The notes under the pieces are model-generated. The model did not search any database and was not told where the DNA came from. It saw only the letters and a list, made by a program, of their open reading frames with translations. This document shows positions 1-9,424 of a stretch of DNA of 64,000 nt, piece by piece. Source of the stretch: Prorocentrum cordatum (Eukaryota; Sar; Dinophyceae; Prorocentrales; Prorocentraceae); the NCBI GenBank assembly GCA_963575745.1, contig CAUYUJ010016353.1:218752-282751 (forward strand), in the 5' to 3' direction. The translations under genes and the position numbers were made by a program. Position 1 is the stretch's first letter. Each line of letters opens with the position of its first letter.

Positions 1-1446
1 GAGCCCACCCTACCAAGGTCACAGATGTTTTCTGAAATGGTGGATCTCTCAGATGCAGTATTACAGCCTGTCGGCACGCATTGTGGCTCGCTAGGTTTCT
101 GCGACTTGCCCGCAATGGGGGTAGCTGAGAGTAGAGGGTACCGACCATCCACGGATGGCACGCACTGCTCACTCTCTGGACCTCGCGGGTCAACTGCAGG
201 GATCAGTGGCGGGTCGCAGTGCCGACCTTCAGGCTTGGCAGATGGTTTTGTGGCTGTGAGAGTTTCTGGCGTACCTGTATCGATGACAGGAAAGAGGAAG
301 CCTATACTTACACCACCTTCGCAGAGCACCTACCTGTTTGAATCTTTCAATGCAAATGGTGGTCGCAATGCGCTAAGAGACCGGGTGAAACGTTCATGTG
401 CGCATGTTATCCTGGCTCAAGAGATAGGGTATGATGCATCCAATGTCGAGTCCTTGTACACGTGGGCGCACAATCGTGGATGGAAGTTAGTTGCAGTTCC
501 TGGTGTAGCTACTGGAGGGAACCCTTCAGCTCGAGTAGCGGTGTTTGCACGTGCTGAGCTTGGGTTGCGTAAGCCCGAGCCTGGACAACATGTTCTGTAC
601 CCACATCGCTTGCAGCATGTGATGGTAGACCTCCCTGGATGGCCAGCTTATCATGTGTTGAATGGATATCTCAAGGACCCCATCGGCCCCACGGGCATCA
701 ACTCCACTATCTTGGCCAAGCTCGGGCAATGTTTCTCCGACTGTCGTGGGCCTTGTATTGCTGGATGTGATTGGAATATGTCTGTGGCAGAACTGGAGTC
801 TACTGGATTCCCTCGAACGGCAAAGGTCACCATGGCAGTGCCAACTCAAGTTACTTGTCGAGCAGGAACGGGATCCACGACTATCGACTACTTCGCCCTA
901 AACGATGTGGCGGTGCGAGGTTTCAGGGGTGTGCAAGCTGAAATGCGATGGGCTAAACGACCGCATCGACCTGTGCTGTTGAGTACCGTGGACAATGGAT
1001 ACAGTATTCGTCATTTCGTGTACACTGTGTCGCCATCACTGCCGTCGGCTCCAGTGATAGGACCTACTGCAGCCCCAGCTGACTGGAGTACTCACCGCGC
1101 CCTAGCTGAGGCGTGTCTGGCCATGGCGACGGACGAGACGCAGTCGGTCGAAGCTGTATGGGTTTTTCTATCACGTGTGTGGTCGAAGTTCGCAGTGACG
1201 GCAGCGAAGCAGGTGGCGATCAACACTGGCACGGAGTTGAAAGAGCCTGGAGTTTTCGGTCGCGACCTGTCTCCCAGGTGGGTTGATGCTACGTATGAGT
1301 TAGATGACAATACACACACCAAGTTGATCGCGGAAGGCTGGCAGCGGATGACAAACAGTCTTCAGGCGATATTGCAGCTCTATCGTGGGACCAGCAATCT
1401 AGATCAGTGTTCTATCGAGATTGACAGTTTTCTCACGGTGCAGTAG
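1..1446 (+). pseudogene. LINE endonuclease (EEP/APE-type) segment, partial
   Basis: The frame is open from base 1; the first ATG is at 25, but upstream codons are also open, so the real start lies outside. Exonuclease-endonuclease-phosphatase landmarks appear in order: the Asn of FNANG, the Glu of AQEIG, GCDWN (the Asp-x-Asn motif), TTIDYF (Ile-Asp-Tyr) and the late His of RPHRPV. In the family this domain nicks target DNA to prime reverse transcription. The catalytic positions look present, so this part decayed less than the RT. It ends at a stop at 1444-1446, after which the next frame resumes at 1519. Confidence 0.8.
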
Positions 1447-1518
1447 CATGGTCAAGGGCTGCATGCGCGCCTCGATTTCTCTGTTAGTCAAGCGCGCGAT
1501 CTTGTCAGTGGCATCCCC

Positions 1519-2448
1519 ATGGACACTGATGCGATTTCCCAGTTCCTAGACGAGGTGAATGATGACTTGGAGGCAGCGGTATTAGGCATGAATAAGGTGT
1601 CTGCGCAGTTGTGGAGCGAGTGGTGTGCCGAGTCAGTTTCCCGCGGTGCGCGTGCTCTTCACAGAATCACGAAGGTCAAGGCCATACCGGAGCCAGCTCA
1701 GTGTTCAGGGCCAGTCGTCTCAGGCAGTCCAGTGGCGATCGTCGAGAAGGAAGTGGAGATGTACCAGAAGTTGTGGAAGGCAAGCGGACAAGCACCTTAT
1801 GCTTGGGTGCCAGATCGGAGCACGTGCCCAGTGATGGGACCCGAAGCTATCAGATCGGTGGTGAGAACCTTCCCGACTGGAACGTCAGCTAGTTTCGATC
1901 ATTTCCACCCTCGGCACGCGCTAATGCTAGACGACAACGCTTTGGAAGTGCTTAGTACGATTTTTCAACGTTCTGAGGCTATAGGGCTGCTCCCTAAGCA
2001 GTTATGTTGGATACAGATGCCGATGTTGGGAAAGCCGTCAGGAGGCAACCGTTTGATCATACTGTATGCTGGAGTTTACCGTATCTGGCAGCGCGCTCGC
2101 AGATGGATGGTATCAGGCATCAGTCAGCAGCTTTCTCGTAGATATTGGGGTGCAGCGAAAGGGCGTTCGGCACTTGGCTGTGCTTGGTTGCAGGTGGCAC
2201 GAGCTGAGAGCGATCATCACAGCAACCGTCATCACCTCATGTGGGTCATAGATTGGTCCAAGTACTACGAGTCCATACCGTTGGATCTGCTGCGAATGAA
2301 GTTTCTGAAAGTAGGAGTGCCTGTATGCTGGCTCAAGCTGGTGTATAACACGTGGAGGCCACCGCGTGTCATTCGCTTGGGCAGGCATCATTCTGTCACA
2401 CCTTTTATTTGCTGTGTGTGGCCTACCTGCGGGCGATGGCTACAATGA
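1519..2448 (+). pseudogene. LINE reverse transcriptase, N-terminal part
   Basis: Holds the fingers region with GKPSGGNRLI and RT motif A as VIDWSKYYESI, including its catalytic Asp. After about 2390 the frame is lost: the reading closes at 2446-2448, while RT-like sequence continues in another frame to about 2519. The segment that should hold motif B is missing or scrambled. The RT is therefore non-functional. Confidence 0.75.
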
Positions 2449-2503
2449 TTTGGCGATCAAGGTGCACGCATATGAAGAGTTCGATGAGTACATATCCAGA
2501 TAA

Positions 2504-3493
2504 CCTGCGATATATTTTCTTAACTACATAGACGACACGGCTCTCAGCAACGGTGCCAAAGATGATGAGATTGCAGTCAAGGTCTCTGTGCACGCTATGG
2601 TTGAGTTCCGACGTACTTCTGAGAAGCTCTCGGCTGGTTTCAATTATGAGAAGATAGGCTTGCTGGCGTCCACCCCGAAGCTCGGCCGCGCGGTGCTCGA
2701 CGCGCTAGATATGCCGCACCCCATACTCAAGCAGAGCGTCCCCTACCTCGGCGTCGACGGGGTTGCAGGAGCCAGGCGTGGTGCAGTAGGGGTGAGAGCC
2801 AAGCAAGCCAGACGTTTTTCTGGAATGAGATTGCGTCTGAGGAAGGTCAAGTTTTACAAGAAACGGTTTAAGGGTCGGAAAGAGGCACCATTTTCCCAGA
2901 TTTGCCGTGCTGGAGTTGCTCCAGCTAGCAGTTTTGGCGCCGAGGTTCCAGGCCTTAGTCAGGCCGAGTGGGGGTCCCACCAGCGAATGATGTGTAGTGC
3001 TGGCGCCCCCTGTCACGGCGGGGTTTCTTTAATTGCGAAGCTGGTGCTTCTTGGGGACAAGAGCTCTCGTCTCGCGGTGGCCCCTGCGATCCATTGGTGT
3101 AGGATGATTTGGACAGCCTCCACTCAGCCCGAGCGAGCACTAGTCAGTAAGAGTGAGCTGCTTAGGCTCTGGGACTCGGCCCAGCCTCTGCAGGGTGGTC
3201 CCTGGAGCTCCTCTCGCGGCCCTATCCGTCGTGCTGTACTAGTGCTCCAGAGAGCTGGGTGGGAGGTGCCAGGACCTTTGGAGTGGAATGATCACAATGG
3301 TTTCACGGTGAAGATAGATCAGACCCCTCCTGCTCTGTTAGCCGAGATGCTAGAGATCAGTATTCAGCGCCATCATGAACTGACTCTAGCAGCTAAATTA
3401 GGCCACCCCCCTGGGCACAGGGCCACCTTGGATCTCGTGCGGGACCGCTTGGGGCCAAACGCTAAGGGTTTGGGTAGGCACGCCAAGTTTTAG
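2504..3493 (+). pseudogene. LINE reverse transcriptase, C-terminal part
   Basis: This frame opens after a stop at 2501-2503. It contains motif C as NYIDDTAL, with the two catalytic Asp, then an AGFNYEKIGL stretch and the YLGVD motif typical of LINE reverse transcriptases. A one-base slip near 2520 separates it from the upstream RT reading. It closes with a stop at 3491-3493, where the next LINE frame begins. Confidence 0.75.
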
Positions 3494-5043
3494 TGAAATG
3501 CTGTGGGTGCCCTGGAGTGTGGACCAACGAGAGAGGTCGTTTGGCGGGTTGCGCTACGGACGGGCGCTGCGAGCGCGGACAGGTCGACACACTCCACCAC
3601 AGGCTCTACACGTGCATGCGTGAGGATGTCAAAGTAGCTCGAGACGAGTCGGGTGCCACGCCAGAGCATGTTCAGGCAGCGCTCGAAGGTCCTGATCTCG
3701 AGATTTTTACCAGAGGGATTTTTGTGTATCCAGATAGTGAGTTGCCCAAACCGAGTACGTCGTCTGAGGTTGAGTTGTTTGATGTTTTGGGCAACCCACT
3801 AGACATGGATCCTGAGCAGATTGCAGACCTTTCAAGCGATCAGGTGCCCCGTCTTGTATCAGACGGATATTGTTCCAAGCCTCCTATCCGTGCGCCCCGG
3901 CGAGCAGCATGGGCCATTGGAGTGCTGCCCGACGTTGGAGCGGCACCTGAGCCAGTTGCTGTTTTACGTGGCGTAGTCCACGGCACTTTTCCGCAGACAC
4001 CTGCATTGGCTGAGCACGTTGTGATTGCTTTGTGCGGCCAGGTGGCGAACAGACCCGCGGTGCTCGGCGCGGATTGCATGTCGGCAATAAAAGTGACACA
4101 GCGCAACATTGCTCACCAGTTGGCTGCTTCATCGAAGTTCGCTGGCATTCGTCTGTTCGCTCAGAGCCTCGAGGGGCAGCAGTGGCTCCAGGAGTTTCGA
4201 CACGTGAAAGCGCACCGACCACAGGCTGTCATAGATGCGCTGCCAGACGGCGAGAGGGAGTTTGCTGTTGGCAATTCAGTGGTGGATCATCATGCCAAGA
4301 AAGCTTTATTGCAGCATGTCGGTGCAGACCCAGAGTTTCTTGCTTCTGTCAACCTTGCCCTTGAGAGGGCGAACAATTTCGTCAAGATTGCCACTGCCGT
4401 GCTACCTCTATATAAGAACGATCTCAGGTGGCCCCGTCCTCCCCGCGCCCCGAGGCGCGCGCAAAACAAGCTCCGTGTCGGCTGGCACGACTGGCAGGAC
4501 GGGGCCGCGGGATTTCAGTGCAGCCGTTGTCTGCGACTAGGTGGGAACGCTCGATCGCAGCTTGATCTCACTGGTTGTACTGGTGTACCCCCTCTCATAG
4601 ACAAGCTGCTCAAGGATCCCCAGGGGCACCTTGTCGTCGCGGCTGGGCTGGCTCGAAATCCTGCCTCGGTCGATGTCGTGTGTGCGATCCCTGAGAAGCA
4701 AAGCTATGTGTGTTTAAAGTGTGGAGGGTGGTCCCAGGGCCGTGCTTTAAAGTTGGCTGGTCCCTGTTTGCCCCCCACCAAGAAGGGCCAGGAAGTTATG
4801 AACCGCTTTTTCCAGGGTAAATTTCCTAATCGCAAGTGTGCGGAGTTCCTGGGTCGCACTGTTCCCCTTGCTCGGCTGGCCCCCAAGAGGCCGTCGGAGA
4901 GAGTCCCCAGGAGCCCCGCGGTGTCTGACTCTACGGTGGTTTCTTTTCCTTCGGCATCAGGGGCCGCTTTTCCCTATGAGGTGCGTATGGCAGCTCTTGT
5001 GGAGAGAATTCGTGACAAGGAAGCTGCCTCGCCGAGAGGCTAG
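3493..5043 (+). pseudogene. LINE zinc knuckle, RNase H and C-terminal zinc segment
   Basis: A Cys-rich head (KCCGCPG, then DTLHHRLYTC) resembles the post-RT zinc region of dinoflagellate LINEs. An RNase H-like domain follows: the AEH Glu, GADCMSA Asp, HVKAHR His and the late Asp of NSVVDHHAKK. The first catalytic Asp of RNase H is not visible (AAWAIG stands there). A final CxxC region (CSRCLRLGG, then CLKCGGWSQ) precedes a basic tail. Intact as a 516-codon reading, but cut off from the RT by a frameshift. Confidence 0.75.
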
Positions 5044-5112
5044 TACTCTGAGCTGAGCTCAGTATTTAGTGCTGTGCACTTTCCCCGCCAGGGCATTTCA
5101 TTCATTCATTCC

Positions 5113-5603
5113 TCCTCCTCCTCCTCCTCCTCCCCTTCCTCCTCCTCCTCCTCCTCCTCTTCCTCCTCCTCCGCCACCCCCTTGCCCCCGTCCTCCTCCT
5201 CCTCCCCCCCCACTCCTCTCCTCCGCACTCCTCTTCCCCTCCTCCTCCCCTCCCTTTTCCTCCTCCTCCTCCTCCTTCTCGTCCCTCCTCCTCCTCCTCC
5301 CCTCCTCCTCCGCCTCCTCCTCCTCCTCTCCTTCCTCCTCCAATTCCTCCTCCTCCTCCTCCTCCTCCTCCTCCTCGTCTTTCCCGCTCCTCCTCCTTCT
5401 TCTCTACCTCCTCCTCTCCTCCTCCTCTCTCCTCCTCCCTCCTCCTCCTCCACCTCCTCCTTCCTCCTCCTCCTCCTCCTCCTCTCTGCCTCCTCCTCCC
5501 CTCCACCCACTCCCCTCCTCCTCCTCCTCCCTCCTCTCCTCCTCCTCCTCCTCTTCCTCCTCCTCCTCCTCCTCCCATTCCTCTTCCTTCTCCTCCTCCT
5601 CCT
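5113..5603 (+). repeat. (TCC)n imperfect microsatellite tract
   Basis: About 490 bp of TCC units with C-rich interruptions. Pure pyrimidine on the plus strand, so long shadow readings of poly-Ser, Pro or Leu on one strand and poly-Glu or Arg on the other are artefacts. It ends directly at the relict spliced leader and could serve as the polypyrimidine tract for that acceptor. Confidence 0.95.
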
Positions 5604-5632
5604 CCATTTTTGCTCAAGCCATTCGGCTCAAG
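5604..5632 (+). other. Tandem relict of the dinoflagellate spliced leader
   Basis: Two units lie head to tail: CCATTTTTGCTCAAG (5604-5618) and CCATTCGGCTCAAG (5619-5632). The known dinoflagellate spliced leader ends in CCATTTTGGCTCAAG; the first unit differs by one base, the second by a small internal deletion. Such 14-15 base relics are known to arise when a trans-spliced mRNA is reverse transcribed and put back in the genome. The final AG would be the trans-splice acceptor, placing the 5' end of a transcript at 5633. Confidence 0.8.
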
Positions 5633-6154
5633 CCGGCTCGATCTAAGCTCTGGTTGCCAGGTTCGCGCGCCGATTTCCTGGGATGGCTGTTGCTCTCCCT
5701 CGCCGCCGCTGGCGCCACTGGCGCTGGCCGCCGCCGCCGCGGCGCTGGCGAGGAGTGACGGCGGACCCCCTGCGCTGCGAACGAACCGCACGCCCTGGAA
5801 CGCGGGGATACGGAAGCGCGACTCTTTTGACCGGCCTCGCCCTGCTGCGCGCGACGCCCTCGCCCGCCGGGCTCGAGGGCGCGCTCGCGGTTTGCCCGCG
5901 GGCGTGGACGCCTGCCGCAGCCGCTGCACCTCGCCTGCCCCTGCCGAGCGCCGAGGCCGCTGGGGCCCCCGCGCATCGCGCCGCCGGCTGGCGCGCTGGC
6001 CTTGCTGCAGCTGCTCGCCGCGCACGCGTCCCGGCAGGAAGGGGCGCGCGAGGGCCTAGCCGCTTCGCGCGCTCGCCCGCCCTGCCCACTCCCTTCCTCC
6101 ACATGCCGTGGTTCGTCGGCAACTGTGAGCCCGACGTCGCGGAGTGAGCCGAAG
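5633..6154 (+). CDS. 5' region of the TSP1 gene: 5'UTR and first coding exon(s), structure unresolved
   Basis: GC-rich island right after the relict leader. The first ATG after the leader is at 5683 and opens a frame to a TGA at 6145-6147. A GTGACG donor at 5752 would end a short first exon in phase 0 after a Trp/Arg/Pro-rich start. Another frame from about 5938 (after CCGCAG) reads GALALLQLLAAHAS, which looks protein-like. Because all frames are open in this GC-rich DNA, I cannot fix the splicing. Confidence 0.35.
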
Positions 6155-6206
6155 GCGGGTTGGTACTCGACTTCGTGTTCACGGTCGGGGGGGCCTGGCT
6201 TTTCAG
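6155..6206 (+). CDS. Short exon, hydrophobic, upstream of the TSP1 exon
   Basis: After GCCGAAG the frame reads GLVLDFVFTVGGAWLF and ends at AG|GTGGTG in phase 2. That phase fits the TSP1 exon at 7122, giving ...GAWLF-R-SEWGPC. It lies in the same frame as, but after, the TGA at 6145, so an intron must remove that stop. The intron that follows (6207-7121) contains (TCC)n, the assembly gap and GAG repeats. Confidence 0.35.
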
Positions 6207-6362
6207 GTGGTGACATGTGGTGACCAGGTCCCCCGTGCGCAGGCGCTGTCGGCATCGACCGTCTCCTGGGGTTCGCTCGCCCTCCTCCTCCTCATCTTCC
6301 TCTTCCTCCTCCTCTCCTCCTCCTCCTCCTCCTCCTCCTCCTCCTCCTCCTCCTCCTCTTCC

Positions 6363-6462
6363 NNNNNNNNNNNNNNNNNNNNNNNNNNNNNNNNNNNNNN
6401 NNNNNNNNNNNNNNNNNNNNNNNNNNNNNNNNNNNNNNNNNNNNNNNNNNNNNNNNNNNNNN
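6363..6462. other. Assembly gap of 100 N
   Basis: Exactly 100 N, the usual placeholder for a gap of unknown length. It separates a (TCC)n tract on the left from a purine-rich GAGTGAG array on the right. Confidence 0.98.
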
Positions 6463-6720
6463 GAGGAGTGAGGAGTGAGGAGTGAGGAGTGAGGAGCGAG
6501 GAGCGAGGACCAAGGAGCGAGGAGCGAGGAGTGAGGAGTGAAGAGTGAGGAGTGAGGAGTGAGGATCGAGGAGTGAGGAGTGAGGAGGAGGAGGAGCGAG
6601 GAGCGAGGAGGAGGAGGAGGAGGAGGAGGTGGAGGAGGAGGAGCGAGGAGTGAGGAGTTAGGAGTGAGGAGTGAGGAGTGAGGAGCGAGGAGCGAGGAGC
6701 GAGGCGGAGCAGGAGGAGAA
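6463..6720 (+). repeat. GAGTGAG/GAGCGAG minisatellite with GGA runs
   Basis: Seven-base units GAGTGAG and GAGCGAG in tandem, interrupted by (GGA)n. Lies in the intron before the TSP1 exon. A further (GGA)n block is at 6985-7060. Confidence 0.9.
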
Positions 6721-7121
6721 GGAGGAGGAAAAAGAGGGGTGGGGCTGGGCCCCGCCTACCCACATGAGGACGAGTGTCTCCTCCTCGCCACCCCCCTCCC
6801 CAGGGGGCGAGCAGGACTGAAGCCCTACCCCCACCCCCCCTCGGGTAGCAGCAACTGATCGCACGCGTTGCGGGCGGGGGGCCTTGGACCCTCCCCAAAT
6901 GTCAGTGCTCGCGCACGCCCCGACGAGCCGACCCCCCCCCCCCCCCCACCCCGCCAAGCGTTACCGCCGCCCCTCCTCCTCGGGAGAGAGGGGAGGAGGA
7001 GGAGGAGGAGGAGGAGAGGAGGAGGAGGAGGAGGAGGAGGAGGAGGAGGAGGAGGAGGACTGGGAACCGTGTTGACAACGACCTCGAGGAGGAGCTCGTC
7101 GTCCCCCCCCTCACTCCCCAG

Positions 7122-7245
7122 GAGCGAGTGGGGCCCCTGCACGGCCTCCTGCGGCACGGGCGGCAAGAGGCGCCGCCAGCGCCTGCTCCGGCTCGTGGAG
7201 GGCGGCGAGCAGGACGATGCCGAGGACGGGAGTGCCCAACACGAG
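7122..7245 (+). CDS. Exon encoding a thrombospondin type 1 repeat (TSP1)
   Basis: Acceptor CTCCCCAG at 7114-7121, donor GAG|GTGGGA at 7246. The exon starts with one base completing a codon and ends in phase 0. It encodes SEWGPCTASCGTGGKRRRQR at its start, matching the TSP1 signature W-x-x-C-x-x-S-C-G-x-G with the following Arg/Lys ladder. A basic then acidic tail follows. In the family these domains are extracellular adhesion modules stabilised by disulphides and Trp-Arg stacking. Only this repeat is visible; a Trp three residues earlier is replaced by the joined hydrophobic exon. Confidence 0.7.
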
Positions 7246-7458
7246 GTGGGAGGAGTGAGGAGTGGAGGCAGACCTGCCATTTCTGGGGGAGCACGGGTCG
7301 GGGGGAGCTGGGGGCGCCCTCCCAGATGATAATCCTCCTTTATGTAATTTCAAGCAGTTGCACCTGAGACTTCGTACTGTTGTGATGCTGTAGGGTAGCA
7401 GCGACGGCCTTGGAATCAGCCCTGAAGGTGGCGCGAAACCCCTCGCTGGACAGCGCTA

Positions 7459-7497
7459 GGGTGCATCCCCCTCCCTCCGAGAGAGGGGGATGCACCC
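7459..7497. repeat. Perfect 15-bp inverted repeat (hairpin)
   Basis: GGGTGCATCCCCCTC at 7459-7473 is the exact reverse complement of 7483-7497, with a 9-base loop. It lies in the intron after the TSP1 exon. Confidence 0.95.
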
Positions 7498-7599
7498 AGA
7501 CGTGAGGGCTAGGAGCTCCTACCTAGACGTCAGGGGCCAGGAGGTTCGAGATTCGAGTCGTGGAGGTTTTGTTTGACGTCTTCGTCGGTGCTAGGCGGT

Positions 7600-7745
7600 T
7601 TTCCAGCCTCGGGGTGCGCTCCGGCAGCTGCGCCTCGCCGAGAGCGGTGTCGGGGGCGCCCGGATCGTCCCGACCGGCCGCCACAGTGCCGAGCTATGGC
7701 CCGAAATCCAGGGAGTGCCGGTAGGAGGATCGACCCCCAATCGCC
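7600..7745 (+). repeat. Dispersed repeat family F4
   Basis: A segment containing GCTGCGCCTCGCCGAGAG and CGGCCGCC recurs, diverged, at 15350-15470 and 25680-25790, each time in intron-like DNA. No clear TIR was found. Confidence 0.7.
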
Positions 7746-7972
7746 TATCTCATCGCCGATAGGGGCCTGATGACCTACCCCGCGCCCAGGTATCTGCGGA
7801 TTCTCCATTTTGAGGCCCCTCGCCGATCTATCGGAACTGTACGGTAGGTTCATGGGGCGATGGCGCGTCGGCGACGCCGGCGAAGGCGTTCAGGATTGAA
7901 CTCCGCGTGATAGAACGACGCGGGAGCACCGAGGGACACGGTAACGCCACAGGACCCGACGGAATTCGATTT

Positions 7973-8030
7973 GGAACGATCGGGGCCGCGATCGGTTCAA
8001 GGTTGAACGATCGACGCGGTGTCAAAAACC
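7973..8030. repeat. Palindromic repeat family F5
   Basis: GGTTCAAGGTTGAACGATC followed by GCGGTGTCA; a second copy is at 23510-23581. The core is a small inverted repeat (GATCGTTCAA/TTGAACGATC). Confidence 0.8.
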
Positions 8031-8293
8031 GTTGCGCGCGCCTGCGCCGCGCGAACCTACCGTAAGCGCCGATTCCAGCTCGATGTTGTCCCCCATCTCC
8101 CATCTCAGCCGGTCCCGCCCTGGCGTCGCCCTGTCCAAAGTCAGGAGGAAAAGAAACACACGGACACAATTAATCCTCGATTTCCCAGAAAATATGGGAA
8201 AATATGGGAAGTGGGCGGGAAGACAGAAACCCAGAAAATATGGGAAAATATGAGGAATATTTTGATTTGTGTGTATTTATTTGTGTGTCCCAG

Positions 8294-8401
8294 GGCCCCT
8301 TCACAAGGGAGGAGGGCGAGATGGCCCGCAAGCCCTTTCTGTCGCAGCGCCGGCGGGCACGCTGCGCGGGAGAGCCGGGGCTCCGGGGCAGAGAGTGGCG
8401 A
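8294..8401 (+). CDS. Exon following the TSP1 exon, function unknown
   Basis: Acceptor TGTGTCCCAG, donor CGA|GTGGCA. 108 bases, phase 0 at both ends, matching the phase 0 end of the TSP1 exon. Encodes GPFTREEGEMARKPFLSQ and an Arg/Gly-rich tail. Not recognised. The upstream intron ends with an AT-richer stretch carrying repeated AAAATATGGG. Confidence 0.5.
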
Positions 8402-8436
8402 GTGGCACATCACGGGAGGCACGGGATCAAATCGGC

Positions 8437-8520
8437 GGGGAGGGAGGGGGGAGGGAGGGAGGGGGGGAGGGGGGAGGGAGGGAGGGAGGGGGGGGATCAG
8501 ATCAGAGCGGCGGGGAGGGA
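8437..8520 (+). repeat. (GGGA)n G-rich tract
   Basis: Runs of GGGAGGGAGGG with strong G-quadruplex potential, in an intron and beside an F6 element. Confidence 0.9.
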
Positions 8521-8675
8521 GGGAAGGCCTTCTCAGAAGGCGGCGGGACTTCTCAGCGACCCTCCAGCCTTGCGAGAAGGTGTTGGTGTCTTCGGGGAAG
8601 GCTCAGAGAACTTTTCAGAAGGCACGGGAGCTTCCGAGCCTCTTGAGAAGGCCCGCCCCGTCTCACTTCCCCCCC
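8515..8675. mobile_element. TIR element family F6
   Basis: Begins AAGGCCTTCTCAGAAGGCGG and ends GAGAAGGCCCGCCCC then TCTCAC; a copy in the opposite orientation is at 37376-37535, with GTGAGAAGG at one end and CCTTCTCAC at the other, and a fragment at 18436-18495. The ends are inverted repeats. No coding capacity. Confidence 0.75.
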
Positions 8676-8862
8676 CCCTGGCGCGCCGCCTGCCAAAGGA
8701 GGGGCGCAGGACGACGAGGACGGGACGGCGCCGACGAGGACGGCGACGACGAGCAGAACAGGGCAAGGGTGCAGGCCAGACCGCCCACGGGGGCACGAAG
8801 ATGATCGTCCTTGCTCCCCCTTGCGGCCCTTGCCGCCGAGGTGTGCCCCCCCACCTCTCCAG

Positions 8863-8954
8863 GACGGCCTCCGCGGCAGCGCGACGCACGTCGCACGCCG
8901 CGACGTGCGTGGCGCCAGCGCGCGACGCCAGGGGACACTTCGGAGGAGGAGAGG
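8863..8954 (+). CDS. Possible exon before an F3 element
   Basis: Acceptor CACCTCTCCAG, donor at 8955 where F3 starts GTACCC. Phase 0 entry fits the previous exon end. Reads DGLRGSATHVARRDVRGAS, but the alternative frame (ASAAARRTSHAATC) is also open, so the frame is uncertain. Confidence 0.3.
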
Positions 8955-9100
8955 GTACCCGGTACCGCTGCCCCTCCCTCGTGTCCCAGTTCCGGCGCGC
9001 GCCTCCCGGGAGGCCCCCGCCGCCACGGCTGGCTTCGCCTCGAAGGTCTGGGCAGAAGGCACCACGGGAGGGGTCCCGGGAGAAGCTCGGGCAGGTGCGA
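8955..9100 (+). mobile_element. F3 TIR element, starts at an exon end
   Basis: F3 copies run from GGTACC...TACCGCTAC(C) through a core GGGCCTCC-GGGAGGCCC-TCG.CGCCAC-GCCTCGAA to GGAGAGGTCCGGG(GA)GTAGCGGTATCGGTACC, so the ends are inverted repeats of about 18 bp. Here the GT of the TIR is the putative splice donor. Confidence 0.75.
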
Positions 9101-9116
9101 AGGCGGGATCGCCCCC

Positions 9117-9235
9117 ACGGGGGGTCAAGGCAAAGGCCCTCTAGAGGGGCCCAGGGCCTCCTCTTGGCGCCAGCAGGGGCCCACAAGAGACCCAAAAGGG
9201 TCTCGTTGGGGCTTGTTCTTCACCCTCCGTCCCAT
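9117..9235. repeat. Dispersed repeat family F9
   Basis: GGCCC-rich segment ending TTGTTCTTCACCCTCC; a matching copy is at 37205-37310 (ends CTGTTCTGCACCCTCC). Both contain internal GGGCCC palindromes and self-complementary CCAAAAGGG/CCGAAAGGG blocks. Confidence 0.65.
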
Positions 9236-9243
9236 AGCCCCGC

Positions 9244-9420
9244 CGTCATGGTTTTTTCACTGCGTTGACCCCTCCCTGGAGGTCTCGGACCATTCCCCCG
9301 GACCGGTTTTCATCCAGAGTCGTTCTGTTGACGGTCCCGAGTGCCAGGAAGGGCCCCCAGAGGCCGACAATGGCATAAAAAACATCCCGCCATGGTTTTT
9401 GCATTGCCCGAGGGGGTCTG
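9244..9420 (+). repeat. Dispersed repeat family F7
   Basis: Core: a ...GACCCCTCCC..., then CATCC.GAGTCGTT, then TGACGGTCCCGAG, then GGCCCCCAGAGGCCGA, then TTTTTGCA and GAGGGGGTCTGGGA. Further copies or fragments: 16548-16645, 31310-31400, 34110-34230, 34760-34905, 35000-35110, 35885-36000, 38755-38890, 57935-58050 and 61205-61290. It is the most frequent diverged repeat here. Confidence 0.7.
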
Positions 9421-9424
9421 GGAT

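Larger units (their letters stand above)
1..5100 (+). mobile_element. Degenerate LINE (non-LTR retrotransposon), 5' end outside window
   Basis: One element carries, in order, an endonuclease, reverse transcriptase, RNase H and zinc-knuckle region on the plus strand. It is open at the left window edge, so the 5' end is missing from view. At least three frame breaks (near 1446-1519, 2400-2520 and 3440-3493) and loss of RT motif B mark it as dead. It ends after the stop at 5041-5043 with a short TTCATTCATTC tail that runs into a (TCC)n tract. The architecture is that of LINEs with APE-type endonuclease and RNase H, as found in dinoflagellates. Confidence 0.85.

Noticed and set aside
5102-6025. 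Long minus-strand open frame rich in Glu, Arg and Gly
   Set aside because: Almost all of it is the (TCC)n microsatellite read backwards. The same applies to the long readings at 9607-10257, 25431-26411, 39685-40266 and 47931-48839.
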